A stretch of 64,000 nt of DNA from Styela clava. Lineage: Eukaryota > Chordata > Ascidiacea > Stolidobranchia > Styelidae. This document shows positions 11,779-23,283 of this stretch, one piece after another. The position numbers were made by a program, and so were the translations under genes. The notes below the pieces were generated by a model that worked only from the letters and a program-made list of their open reading frames with translations, was not told where the DNA came from and did no database searches. Positions within the stretch are counted from its first letter, which is position 1. The number at the start of each line of letters is the position of its first letter. The stretch spans positions 7,378,001 to 7,442,000 of the forward strand of contig NC_135262.1 in the NCBI RefSeq assembly GCF_964204865.1. Direction: 5' to 3'.

Positions 11779-12058
11779 AAAAATGTATTGGGCAAATCCA
11801 TACTTGAATAAATCCTTCAATGTAAAATCAAATTGTGTTTTGAGGATTTGTAATTTTACGGAAACGCCGTGAGTCTAATGCATAGAAACCCTTTTCTCAT
11901 TTCATTAGGTTAAAAGTAAAGAGAAGAAAACATAGTATACATGCAATATACAATTATCAGTCATTCCCGAGACCATGGTAAAGAGGAGCAAGCATGAAGC
12001 ACATGATTATTTATCATTATCATTGGTTACAAAATATTGTCTGAATACATATTAATAG

Positions 12059-12166
12059 GTGCTCCAGAAGTAAGCGCACCAAGATGTCGCACTACCTGAA
12101 TCCCAACAGGTACACACACATACTATTTTCAGGTTGTGCGCAATCTTGGTACGCATACTTCGACAT
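12059..12166. mobile_element. Related GGTGCTCC MITE spanning the duplication junction
   Basis: The left end ggtgctccagaagtaagcgc, then accaagatg, is a diverged relative of the 11558-11778 terminus. The right half (caatcttggtacgcatacttcg) is the matching inverted arm, but the last GGAGCACC bases are missing. The start of copy 2 (12107) lies inside this element, and the window itself begins inside the equivalent right half in copy 1. Confidence 0.6.
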
Positions 12167-12861
12167 AATATCTGCTAATAACAAAATGAAACTCTAAATG
12201 AACACTTCTTCAATTCATGTTTAGTTTTAATAAATGCCTACAGTAAGCTAATTTATACAAAATGGTAACTTTCTGTGGAAATCAAGGCAACTTATCAACC
12301 TGCGTCCCTGATGGTATTCGTGGCTGTGTTCCCGTTATCATATTAAATACATAAAATGAGGAGGTGGGTGCATTACCAATATAATGATAAAGGTTAGGAA
12401 TTCAAATTGGAAAATAAGCACTAAAAATCGTTTTATGTTATTGCTTTCATATCTTAGAATTTATAATGAATGGCGGAACTTAAATTATTTATGATATTTT
12501 AATTTTCGAATTGCGGAAAAATAAATTATTCTAATAGTTTTCAATGTATCGATGAGCTGTGGGTAACAAGTTGGTGGCGATTTGAATTGTTTATTCGAGT
12601 CGAAATACCCAACCCTAATGACTAGCCACCATATTCAAAAAATGAGAGGACACATCGCCACAAGGACAGTGCGGGATTGCGTTCAAATTCACTCCAACAG
12701 GATTTAATCGGCACACGGTAATCGAGATAAAGTTTCAATATTATGTTATCCACATTATCTAAAGGGGGAGGGAGGGGCGAGCCGCGGCCGTTAAGTCGAA
12801 GGCAATAGTTAACCCGTCATTCGGGTGCATGTAAAAGCTGCCAAATTTAGAATACTTTTCG

Positions 12862-15232
12862 CAGTGGCGGCGCGTCAATAGGGCCAACCGGGGCAATGCC
12901 CCGGTTGTTTTTTCGGTATAATAAAAAATATTCGAAAAATACCTCAATATCGGTTGCACAGACTGTCTACACTAACCATATTCTCCCGACATGGTTCATT
13001 TTTCGCTCGCAAAGCCTTCGCCGAACGTCGACGGGGCGACGCCGATTTTGCCCCGGTTGCTCATTGTATATCGTATTCTCTCTTTTATCTTCCACTCGCC
13101 GCGTTTGTCTCGTTTGTTTTCTGTTTCTTTTACCAAATCATCGGGGCTAGCCCCGAAATTATGACGACACAATGCCGACGTTTCTTACAACAACGTGTTG
13201 ACATATTCACGCATTCCTTCTCGTTCGTTGGTTGCTTGAAGAGTTGATAGTTTCCTCGCCTTCGTTTGTGTCGCTTGTTTCGCTATTTGAATCAGTTAGA
13301 GACCTTTAGTCCATTTGCTTTCGATTTTCCACATTCCTTTTGAGCTCCTCACTTCTTTCCGGCTTCGCATTTCTTAGCCTTAGACCTCATAATGAATAAG
13401 GTTGATGCACTACTTCGCACTCCGTTTTCGCAGCTGCCGCTGGAACAAAAATTAGAGGTACAACGTCTTGGGCCTTATTAACCAAAAAATTGTTCACTGG
13501 AACAATCCCATGACGGAGGAAAGCGTCGGCGTACATTCTGCGCAGAAACTTGGTATAAAAAACACGAATGGTTGTGTTACAGCGAGGACAAAAATGAACT
13601 TTTTTGTTTTTATTGCCTACTTTTTGCTACCGCTAAATTGATAGCTCAAACTTATGACGGCGCGGCAGTCATGAGTGGGTCGAAACATGGTGTTCAAGTT
13701 TATATAAAAGAAGATTTTCCTCATGCGCATTTTTTACATTGTTATGCACACCAATTTAACCTCGTTATTAAAAATATGTGTCTTGATACCCCTCTCGTCC
13801 GTATATTTTTTGCAAATGTTTCGGGGTTTTCTTCATTTTTTTCCGTTTCGCCGAAGCGCTCTGACCTCCTTCGCCAGATATGTAGCCGCCGTCTCCCAGC
13901 TTGTGCACCAACACGTTGGAACTTGCGATCACGCGTGGTGCAGGGCGTGTCCGAAATTAGGTCTGAGCTCATTGAGTGTTTCAATGGCATTCAGAGCTCT
14001 CCGGTTTGGGACGAACGCTCTGTGAGGGAGGCGGTAGGTCTAAAGCGTCTGCTAGAAGATGGTGAGTTTTCATTTTTTTTCACTTTTTTCTCCACAATAT
14101 TCTATCACGTGGATGTATTATACGGCGCATTGCAGTCAAGGCTAATGGATGGAGCGTCTGTGCAGTCGTGTATTTCAGACTTCTGCGATGCTGTACCTCG
14201 TATCCGGGAAACAATAAAATACGACGACACATGGAGTGCTTCTTTACGCCGCGGGCAAACAACGCAGCGTTTGATTTTGTCTGCAAAGGAATGCTGTGAC
14301 ATTCTGGTGAATCAAATAGGCGATCGTCTGCGCACTGAACACCTTGCCGCGTTCTCTTTGATGAACCCCAAAAAAATTTTCAAAATTTGCACGTCAATTT
14401 CCCATCCATTTGTTGGCTACTGTCTCCAAATTTTACCCCATGATAAACGTGGGTAAATTGGAAAATGAATTGCGATGTATATACACCAATCAAATTTTTT
14501 TGAACATCACATCAACTTGCGCGCTCTATGGGTTCCTCATAGATAACACTCTAGTAACTACCTTTGCGGCGTCTGCAAAATTTCTGGACATCATTTTGAC
14601 GACGCCTATTTCTTCCGCCGACGCAGAGCGAACATTCAGCACGCTGAAGCGTATTAAAACGTATCTCAGAAACACAATGAAGCAAGATAGATTAAATTCC
14701 TTGGCTGTTTTATCCATTCACAGAGACGTTATTTCTGGGATGCATGACTTTAATCAGCGCGTTATTGAGCATTTTGCTTCCAAGAAACCGCGGCGTGTTG
14801 CATATATGTTCAAGCAGTAGAAGTCTAGCAGCAAATATATCTATGAGTGAGCGACGCATGTCCTTATCTTTGCATTACCTTTCCTTTCCTCATAGTAACG
14901 TTTTAAACCTTATTTTAGGTTTTGTCTGTCTTTCCCGAAGTTTCTGTTAATATGTCATTGTATTTATCTGGGAAAAGGCCTTTCCTTTTGAAAGAGGTTT
15001 CAAAATAAACTATGTCTATATTTATTAATCCCTTGACTTGGACCGGTTTTGAGGACACTTTCTTATCGTTAAAAATGGTCGCTTTTGCCGATTGGTTGTT
15101 ACCGATGGAAAGGTTTTTATACTCATAAAATGATGGGAGAACTTATAGCGCTCATCCTGTCCCCGTAGATGGGGGTGACTTGGTCCCGCAGTAGCTTGCC
15201 CCGGTTGTCAAAATGACCACGCGCCGCCACTG
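12862..15232 (+). mobile_element. hAT-family DNA transposon, copy 2 (inactive)
   Basis: Same 2371-bp element as at 756-3126, with the same terminal inverted repeats and the same target-site duplication, acttttcg, at 12854-12861 and 15233-15240. Identical flanks show it was copied as part of the segment rather than by a second transposition. Confidence 0.93.
13392..14820 (+). pseudogene. hAT transposase pseudogene (ZMYM1-like), copy 2
   Basis: Shares the early in-frame TAA (13479-13481), the missing middle and the frameshift before the hATC domain with copy 1. It keeps GAG where copy 1 has TAG, so the central frame (13572-14456) runs 294 codons. The inactivating lesions predate the duplication; the extra stop in copy 1 came later. 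The C-terminal hATC part is in a different frame (14410-14820). Confidence 0.88.
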
Positions 15233-15524
15233 ACTTTTCGCAATATTGAAACGCCACATAAAACTATTTCTGATAAACCATGGGAATATTTCATCTTATT
15301 GCATTTTATTGTACGTGATGATACCTCGATTGACATTTTGTATAAAATATTAACCTCCCGCATTATAAATCACGAAGCAATATCGAACGGTTAATTAAAA
15401 TTTCTGATATCTGAGATAACTTTATCTTGTCGGTGGCATTGCGTTGGAAATATAAAAAATTCAATCGTAATACTGTACCCACATTTACCCAATACTAACA
15501 AAACACATGTAATATGCGACAACA

Positions 15525-15530
15525 TTTATT
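15525..15530 (-). terminator. Polyadenylation signal of secreted-protein gene, copy 2
   Basis: AATAAA on the minus strand, about 95 nt past the stop codon at 15626-15624, matching the site in copy 1. Confidence 0.5.
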
Positions 15531-15623
15531 TCCAATCACCCAAACTAAGTTTCTAGTATTCTAGTTTAGACTATGATTTTCTAAAATTTCGATGTGTCGT
15601 CGTTATTAGCCGTCGCTGGCAAA

Positions 15624-18600
15624 TTACTTGCTCCAAATGTAACATCCACTTTTGTTCTGCTTGAGAACGTATCCATAGTAATGCCTGAAAATATGTGTAA
15701 GAATTAATTACTAGTTGTTATTTTAATTACTTATGCCTCGACAGTCCGACCAGGTATGTTGAAGTATAGATCACACTGGCCATCGCTTGACAGTAGCTTG
15801 CTGGTTTGTTTGCTTCGCTATGATATTTTAAATTGAACTAAAAAGTATCTCACCTGTAATATTTCAGACTGAACTTATAGCTGCATGTGGTTGGATAAAC
15901 AATCCTCCACTGGAACGACGAGCAATTCATAACAGGAAGAGTAAACTTGACAGCATAATTGCATTTGTATCCACAGGCGTAATGTTGTTCAAGTTTTGGA
16001 ATCATATCATTCCAGTATTGGTCGAACTCATCGAGAATTGCGAGATATTGACTGTTGACCTTGCTTTTGTATGCACCGAAGAGATCAGATACAGCTCCTT
16101 CAAACTCTTCACCAAAGTAGAAAGCCAACATCTTTTTGTATTGATTATTCTTCATTTTAGAAACCTGGATGTAAGACAATGTTTTTCGATAAATTGAGTA
16201 AATTCAGGAGAACTTAAAGGTTGCAGCATAACCATATAGGAAAGTCGGGATTTTTGTACTGATATTTTGTTTTGCCTTTTTCCTTAAAATAATCCGATTC
16301 ATGTTTTTGATACAATAATTTGTTTAACTATTTTTGAAACTGTTGAAATTCGTATAAATGAGTGACTACAAGATTGAGTTAAAATTTCAGAACTCCGTCA
16401 CATTGATTAGTTATCTTAATTTTTAGTCTCAATTATATAATCACCTTGGCCAGACCATTCTTCAAAGCTTCTCTCAATTTGTCTTTCTTCTCATTCAAAT
16501 TCTGAGTATGTTTCTCAATTTTCTTCGTTCTTGTGTTGAGGCAAGCTTGATAACGAGCAGTTATTTTTTCAGCCAACTTTTTCAAATTGTTTTCGTATTT
16601 TTCTATCCTTTTGACGTAAACCTTTCCCGAAGTATTCAATCGATCGGCCAACATTTTTTCGTAACATTTGAGAGCTTTAGTTTTCTGACTTGCCAGTTTC
16701 ATTGTGTATGATTCGATTTTACATAATGCCATCTTGCAGAGGCGTCCTTGCCTAAAAGTAGTAAATAGTATTATTAGGCTTTTACCATTCGGTCGAAATA
16801 CCCCAACGGAAAGCGAAAAAAAAACAGAAATATTCAGGTGATAAGTCAAATTTGTAGTACATTGCCCGAGTTTTGAAACTTTATACCTGACGTAGTATGT
16901 TGCTTCCAAAGCCTTGATCAACCACTTATGTCTCTTTGTAACAATCGTTTGATATTCTTCATAATATTTCTTATGAAGTCCCGTCCATTTCAATTCCCAT
17001 GCCTTGTATGCTTCCTTCGCAACGCTGACTGCGGTTTTTACTTTCTTGGAAAGATCGAACTCGAATTCGGCGGAAGATTTGTTCACAGTTTCTGTGACGA
17101 AATAAGATTTTGTTAGAATGAGTATGCTTGATAACTTAAGACCAAGGCTGAGTCGGTGTCTGTGTCTGTGTGTCATAGATTATGCTTTGTATCTTCAGAG
17201 CACATAGAATCATAGACGATAGATGGACTAACTCAAGACCAAGGCTGAGGAGTCGGTGTCTGTGTCTGTGTGAGGAGTCTGTGTCGGTATTTGGTATGTG
17301 TTTGTTGGAGTCGAAGCTGGAATCGAATTTTCAAACTTTCTGGATTCAAGATTTGGAGTCAGAGTCGAAATTTGAATTCTCCGAAGCCCGAATTTCAGAC
17401 GTTTCGTAAGAACGAAAGAAATTAAAATTTTGTACAGTAATTTAAAAAAGTTATGTTCATTATGGCTGAGCGTTCCTGGCAATTTATTAAAGAATGATTG
17501 CATACGCCAAAGCTTTTAGCCTCAAAATCTGATTCCCCGAGTATTCGGAGCCGGAGTCAACTTTTTCAACTCAGATTCGGAGTCGATTGTTAATGTTCTC
17601 CGACTCTACAGCTCTGGTTTGAATTGCATAGCTAACACGAAGAAAAGTATTGCATTTGACTATAGAATTTTAGTGTGCTTAAGATATCTAAATCTAAAAT
17701 TAAATTTTCAATAAATACCGATATCGCAAGTTTTCAATTTCTTGAATTCAGGCTTCTTCCAGGCATAATATCTATAATTAGCAAACTTGAAGCAACTAAT
17801 TTTCTTCGTGTATCGGAAAGTCCACCATGTTCCAAGTTTTTTGCTGAAATGAAATATTGTTTTTAATAAGTCTTCGACTTTGAATAAAACTCTTTTTACT
17901 TTTCTCACAAGTAATTTGCCAAAGCATACTTACAAGGTATTGCTTGAAAGTGGGAAATCGGAAATTTTTCGCAAAGAACCACTAAGCTCTTAGACTAGCT
18001 GTCAGGGAAATTATACTCCTAGTATACTTAATATTGCAATACTAATATTAAATACTAATGAAGCTTGAGTTTGTGTTTATTTTGCTAAAATTCTGCTAGT
18101 TGATCAGCAGACAAAAATTGTGAGTCAACTTTAATAAATTTTCCTATCAAACTAACCAGAAAAGTGTTTCAAATTGGCATTAAATATTCTTTAAAACATT
18201 GACAAGTTTTACCATGAATTATAATACTTCTTCTTGAAAAAGTTCAAGCATCCAGTGTATGTTGTGCATTGATAAGAGCATGCATATCTTTGAACTATCA
18301 CATCTTTGAAACCGTTAATTTTGTCCGCGTAGGAATTAAAAGTGACATCAAGTTTGTTTGATAATTTGGTTTTATATTCATTCACAACAGCGTCGACAAT
18401 TTCTTTTTCCCAGGTTTTTGATCCTAAAAAATCAAAAATATTGTTAAAAATAATGTAAAATGTTAGCGAAACGTAGCGTTAATAATGTTAACTCACCATG
18501 CATCTTATATAAAAGACAGCGATAAACTTTAACCTTTTTCTCGTTGAGTTTACTCATAACTTTCTTGAAATGAGCAAAATACTCTTTGATCCGTCCGGTA

Positions 18601-19958
18601 AGTGCCTTCTTGAATTGAGCAATTTTCTCAGATCGAGTTTGGAAGCATTTTAGTGCTCTGGTTTAATATATGAAGGAAAAGTTATTTCACGTGATTTTAC
18701 CTTTGTTGTTTTTAAATGAATTTTTATTGTTGTTTAAATTAGCAGAACATACAGAAGTGGAAATTTTCTCAATATATTACAGAAAACATTACGTTGTATC
18801 AGTAAAGTTACTTAAAAAAAGCGTTAAATAATCGAGCTTACGCATTGACGATCCTTCCATGGAAAGCAATCAACTTGTTGTGTCTCTTCTGAATTGCATA
18901 TTTGTATTTAATAGCGGTGATAGAAGCCATTTTGTCAATTTTTGCTGTGAATGTGGATACAGCTTTATCCTTTTTCTCCGAAACAGCTGCTCTGCGCTCC
19001 TCAGGGACGTATCTATATATATAAATACCGAAAAATAAATAGTTTCCTGAATAGAATTAGACGTTAAGAAATTTTCGATGCCAACAAGACTTGGCTTTTA
19101 GAATAAAAAAAAAATTTAATTCCATTTCTTAGTTTCGATTTTAATTTTAGTATTATTGCACTGAACCGATGTATGAAAGAAAATTAACATAAAAAATACT
19201 TCATAAATTCTATTGTATATTCATTGACTCTATCGGCAAATTTAGTCTTGCAACTCTCCATTCTCAAGTTGAAATCAACAAGCCAAGTATCGTAATGTTC
19301 GTTCATCTCCTTCAATATTGCATCTGCCTTTGACTTCAGCTTCTTCTCAAGATTGGTCTTGAATTCGATTTTGGTCATTTCTGTGTTTTTGAGAAAGTAA
19401 AATAGAAATGAAGTTACATTGAAAATCGATGGAGGTAATGGAAGGCAACAAATCTGAGAGAGAGAAAAAAAAGAAGGAAGGGAAGAGAGAAACAATGAAA
19501 AGAATATGAGTGAGATTTTAAAAAGAAGAGAGTGGCGAACAGAGAGAACTTTTTAATAAAAACGAGAAAAGAGAAATCTATCGTTCTGAAATGCAAAGGT
19601 ATTAATGTCTTGAAGAAATGAATAATTATTACCTTGAAAATCATCTGTTCCACATTTAGTTCCAGGATAAGAACTCATCACGGAAGAATAATATTTGGTA
19701 GTGAACCAGGAGGTGGAAAAATGAACACGAAACTTGAGACATGCCGAAGTAGGGAAGACGTAGAATCTCCTGATGGAATATTTAGTGTAACCACATGGAT
19801 GTTGAACATAGGAGGCTGCGTTGGCAATCTGTATAAAGAAAATAAGTTGCATGATATTATAGACTGTAGAGCAAATATTTCACCAAATTCGCATCCAACT
19901 AGATATAGTAAAATAGACTTACCGCCAGGCAAGCCAGAAGTAAGATCAGGATCCTCAT
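15624..19958 (-). CDS. Predicted secreted modular Cys/helix protein, copy 2 (11 exons)
   Basis: Exons are 19958-19923, 19828-19633, 19380-19200, 19012-18842, 18657-18497, 18423-18213, 17843-17719, 17091-16887, 16751-16445, 16164-15854 and 15684-15624. As far as I could compare, it encodes the same 654-residue protein as the 3517-7851 gene, with the same signal peptide, three Cys/Tyr modules and two helical regions. Intron 1 has a cluster of differences from copy 1 (19842-19905), and the leader has one C/T change. Both copies have intact splice sites and no stops, so both look functional. The promoter is conserved, but sequence further upstream (beyond 20100) has diverged, so the two genes could be regulated differently. 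Confidence 0.72.
17138..17619. repeat. GAGTCG-rich dispersed repeat in intron 7, copy 2
   Basis: Same repeat as 5031-5512, including the internal tandem duplication of the AAGACCAAGGCTGAG segment. Confidence 0.6.
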
Positions 19959-20018
19959 TTTGTGCCTTGTTTCGAAGTTCTTCGAGTTGAGACTGATTCG
20001 ATTCATGTTTCCGTGGCC

Positions 20019-20026
20019 TATTTATA
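20019..20026 (-). promoter_or_regulatory. TATA box of secreted-protein gene, copy 2
   Basis: TATAAATA on the minus strand, same spacing to the ATG (19958) as in copy 1. It lies in the conserved 19907-20099 block. Confidence 0.65.
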
Positions 20027-20977
20027 CCCCGAAACAGAATATCTTGAACCGTACTGGCGCCGATAAAACACTCCTGGTTGCTATTTTGTCGTTCAAAACA
20101 TTCATAAGCATTCTACTCGAAGGAGCTTATGGATTTTGAAATTTTCACATATGTATATATCATGCGATTTTTCCAGTGCAATTTCGTTAAGATAATCCAT
20201 ATGCAGTTTGTACTTGCATTATAAAATCAGCGTATAAGAATCAGAAGTAGGCTTAATATCTTTTGGATAGTGATTGTCTGGAGATATTATCTACTTGTTA
20301 TTGCAACGCGTTTCCGATCTCTATCTTTTTATATCATGATTAGTTTTCAATGTGTTTGAATGAAACTTATCCAGTTACAATTTTTGTTTTAACAGTGCTG
20401 TTTTCGATTCCAAACAAAAAATCTGAGAAAGACATATAATCCTTTTTACAACTCGAATCCGTGTATTTTGCACTGACGGTTTAATGCTTCAATACAGCGT
20501 TGAGAGATTTGAATTAGTATCATTATGTCATACTAATGCTGTGTTGTAATTACAGCACATCGAAATGTAGGATTAGATCCCAGACCTGACGCCGTTTAGT
20601 CAAATTATGTATGTGGTATCTAAGCAACTTCAGAACATCACATTTTAATGTGATGCGAGGTGTTTTCAACCCAACTATTTTGTTGCATTGTAATTGTTCA
20701 TTCTTGTCATCTCGTTATTTGAATATACACAGAATAGCGTGATGAAAAACCATTGAGATAGTGATACAGATATAGCTTTCAAGACTCTTCATTGCATTAT
20801 ATTTTATAAACTGCTATCCATATATGAACTAGATATAGTAATGTGCTTGGTGTTTTTAATATACATATTATTATCAAAAGGTTTCACAAATGTTCTATGT
20901 GCCTATAGCATTGACTACAAAAATGTTCTGTACTTACATGTGACATAAATTTAAAGAAACACATATTTACCCTGCAG

Positions 20978-21018
20978 CAGGGGTGCACAACCTGCGGCCG
21001 TGCTGGTGTGTGTGTGTG
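20978..21018 (+). mobile_element. hAT-like left terminus (CAGGGGTGCACAACCTGCGGCC) with GT run
   Basis: The sequence starts CAGGGGTG, the classic start of many hAT non-autonomous elements, followed by a short (GT)n run. No matching right end with CACCCCTG was found downstream, so the element is truncated or its other end has decayed. It sits exactly where homology to duplication copy 1 stops. Confidence 0.45.
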
Positions 21019-23283
21019 TTACTGCAAAATAATTTATGTTTTATGTTGGCGCTTGACTGTTACGGGAATCGTAGCAGGAAATAAATTATTATCAGTATCA
21101 TAAAAAAGTAACAGTTGTAAATTTTATTCCATATATCTAAAGCTGGATATCGTCTAAAGAGAAACAGGTCTTCAATTCCAGATGAAATTAGATTTATCTT
21201 CGTCGTTTATGTAAAGAAGTTACACTTGTTCGAAACCTGAAAATATTTAATCCACGACCGATACGAAAATTTAAAATGTTCTTTTATATTAATTTAATTG
21301 TGTTAGACGTAACTCTAGATTGCGTCGACCTACGACAAAATAAAACCATCTTTTCTACTCCATTTCTACTGTAAAATATCTGCGGACATTGAAATACGTG
21401 GTAATCCTGTCCGATCATCATACTCCTATATAAAAAATCCGAGTGCGGACGGTGGTTCAAGAATGGGTAAGAAGGTACAACGTGGGCATAAATAAATCGT
21501 TTAATATCGGTAATTGTGATATAGCTTCCAGCACAGCAATTTAATGGTTTTCCACATTTTTTTTTTATCTGTCGCGGAATCCTAAAACAAAAGTCACGGT
21601 AATAAAATTTTGTAACACCGTTTTCAGTTTTAGTATTTACTATCGTAGTTTCAGTCGAAAATTTTAGTTACAAATTCATTCTATTATTATCTTAATTATG
21701 TGTCTCGTCACCGATAATCGCAAAATAACGAGTTTTTCACACTGGACGGACAGGTCCGGGCGGAAAAAAACAATTATTGACGTCTTCAAGACACAAAACG
21801 TACTTGTGTAAGATAGGAGACTTGACTTGTGAGATGAAGAGAATTTCCGAAAATATTGTTTACAAACACAATATCGATGTTAACGGCCTAAATGACCACA
21901 TCAAGTTTACCAAAACAATCAGCGAACTGAATAAAAATAGTCCCACAAAATTATTGTCAAAAGTAAATTCTTTAATTATTCGTGAAAAGTCCTGTTTTCG
22001 ATGATCGCTTAGGAACTTTCGCGTTTGTCTGATTAAACGCACAGTTTTGCAAGAAATAAAAACATTTATTTCGATGTCCGCTGCAGCAAAATAATAAGTA
22101 ATACTTGTGAGATAGAGAGATTCTGTGGGAAGATATTAATCCAATGCCTGCAAAGTAATAAACGCTGACGAAAAATATCAGCAATTATAACGTAATAAGC
22201 GAAGTAAAATTTGGTGCGCTCTCAACGACTTTCTTGGCCCCACAGTACTTTCCAGTGGAAAAAAGTGTCGACCCTCGGTAAATACCAACCTCTAAAAAAA
22301 ATTATATTTTAGATTTGTTTAAATTTTATCATTTCATGAACGTTTTAGACGCAAGTCAATAACATATATATATCAATAAATACCAATCCTATAATTAATA
22401 AATATAGCTCATAAACGATATTCATCTCACTGGCGGCGGCAGACCTTTTACAAAAACGTTATGCGGTCGTCTAAACCAGGGTGGTCCAAGGTTGTCGGCC
22501 TCGCGGGCCACACTATCATTTTTGTATTGTTCGCGGGCCACAATAGTGTTAAGAATAGTAAACAATGCAATACAAACACTCATTGTCCAAACACATTGGT
22601 CATTATTTGTCCTTTATCAAGCTGAAACATGCAAAAAACGCCGAAAAAACTCACTTAAACGTGCAAAAGTTTTACTATATATATCTACATTTGATGTGAG
22701 ACTTCATAACTGAGAAAATGCCGTTTCAGTTATCATATTAAGCAAGCATTGTGATATTTTTCCTCCCATATCTAGTCAAAAATCTGTTTGAATTGGTCAG
22801 CTTTTATTTCAAACTCATGTTTAACGAACAAATAACTGCAGATTGATGGATTACCGAATTTTACCAAATTTGAGATACAGAAGGGTAATTACTAAATTTT
22901 CTGACACATAGACAGCATTTTTTGTAATACTGTTTAGGCTGGTTGCAAAAAAACACCCGGCAGGAATTATATTGGTCGGCCATTACATTAATATTTAGTT
23001 ATCAAGCATAGCCAACCTAGGCTAATAGATTCCTTATTCGATTTTTAGTTTTCTATATGAAGCCGATTTTGTTAGCATATAATCCCCACCGAAAATATAG
23101 AAACCAGGTAACAATTTGGACTTGCCAAGCACATAATTCAACTTCGCTAGATGCCTCAGCTAGCGATAACACCAGTCAATTCAATGACATTAGTGATGTA
23201 ACAATATGTCAGAATATTCTTTTGGTTATTTTTATGACGAAACAACACCAAATGCGAGTTTTATTTTAAAATCTTAATTTTAG
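21019..23283. other. Intergenic DNA with a hAT-like fragment
   Basis: No supported gene. At 22477 a CAGGGTGGTCCAAGGTTG word, followed by gcgggccac repeated at 22502 and 22533, looks like another hAT-derived terminus without a visible partner. The open frame at 21777-22004 (75 codons) has no recognisable motif. Confidence 0.4.

Larger units (their letters stand above)
12107..20975. repeat. Segmental tandem duplication, copy 2
   Basis: Direct repeat of 1-9170, with the same hAT insertion and the same 11-exon gene. Its left junction falls inside an inverted-repeat element that begins near 12059. Its diverged right tail ends just before a hAT-like terminus at 20978. The 2.9-kb stretch between the copies (9171-12106) has no second copy in this window. 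Confidence 0.92.
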
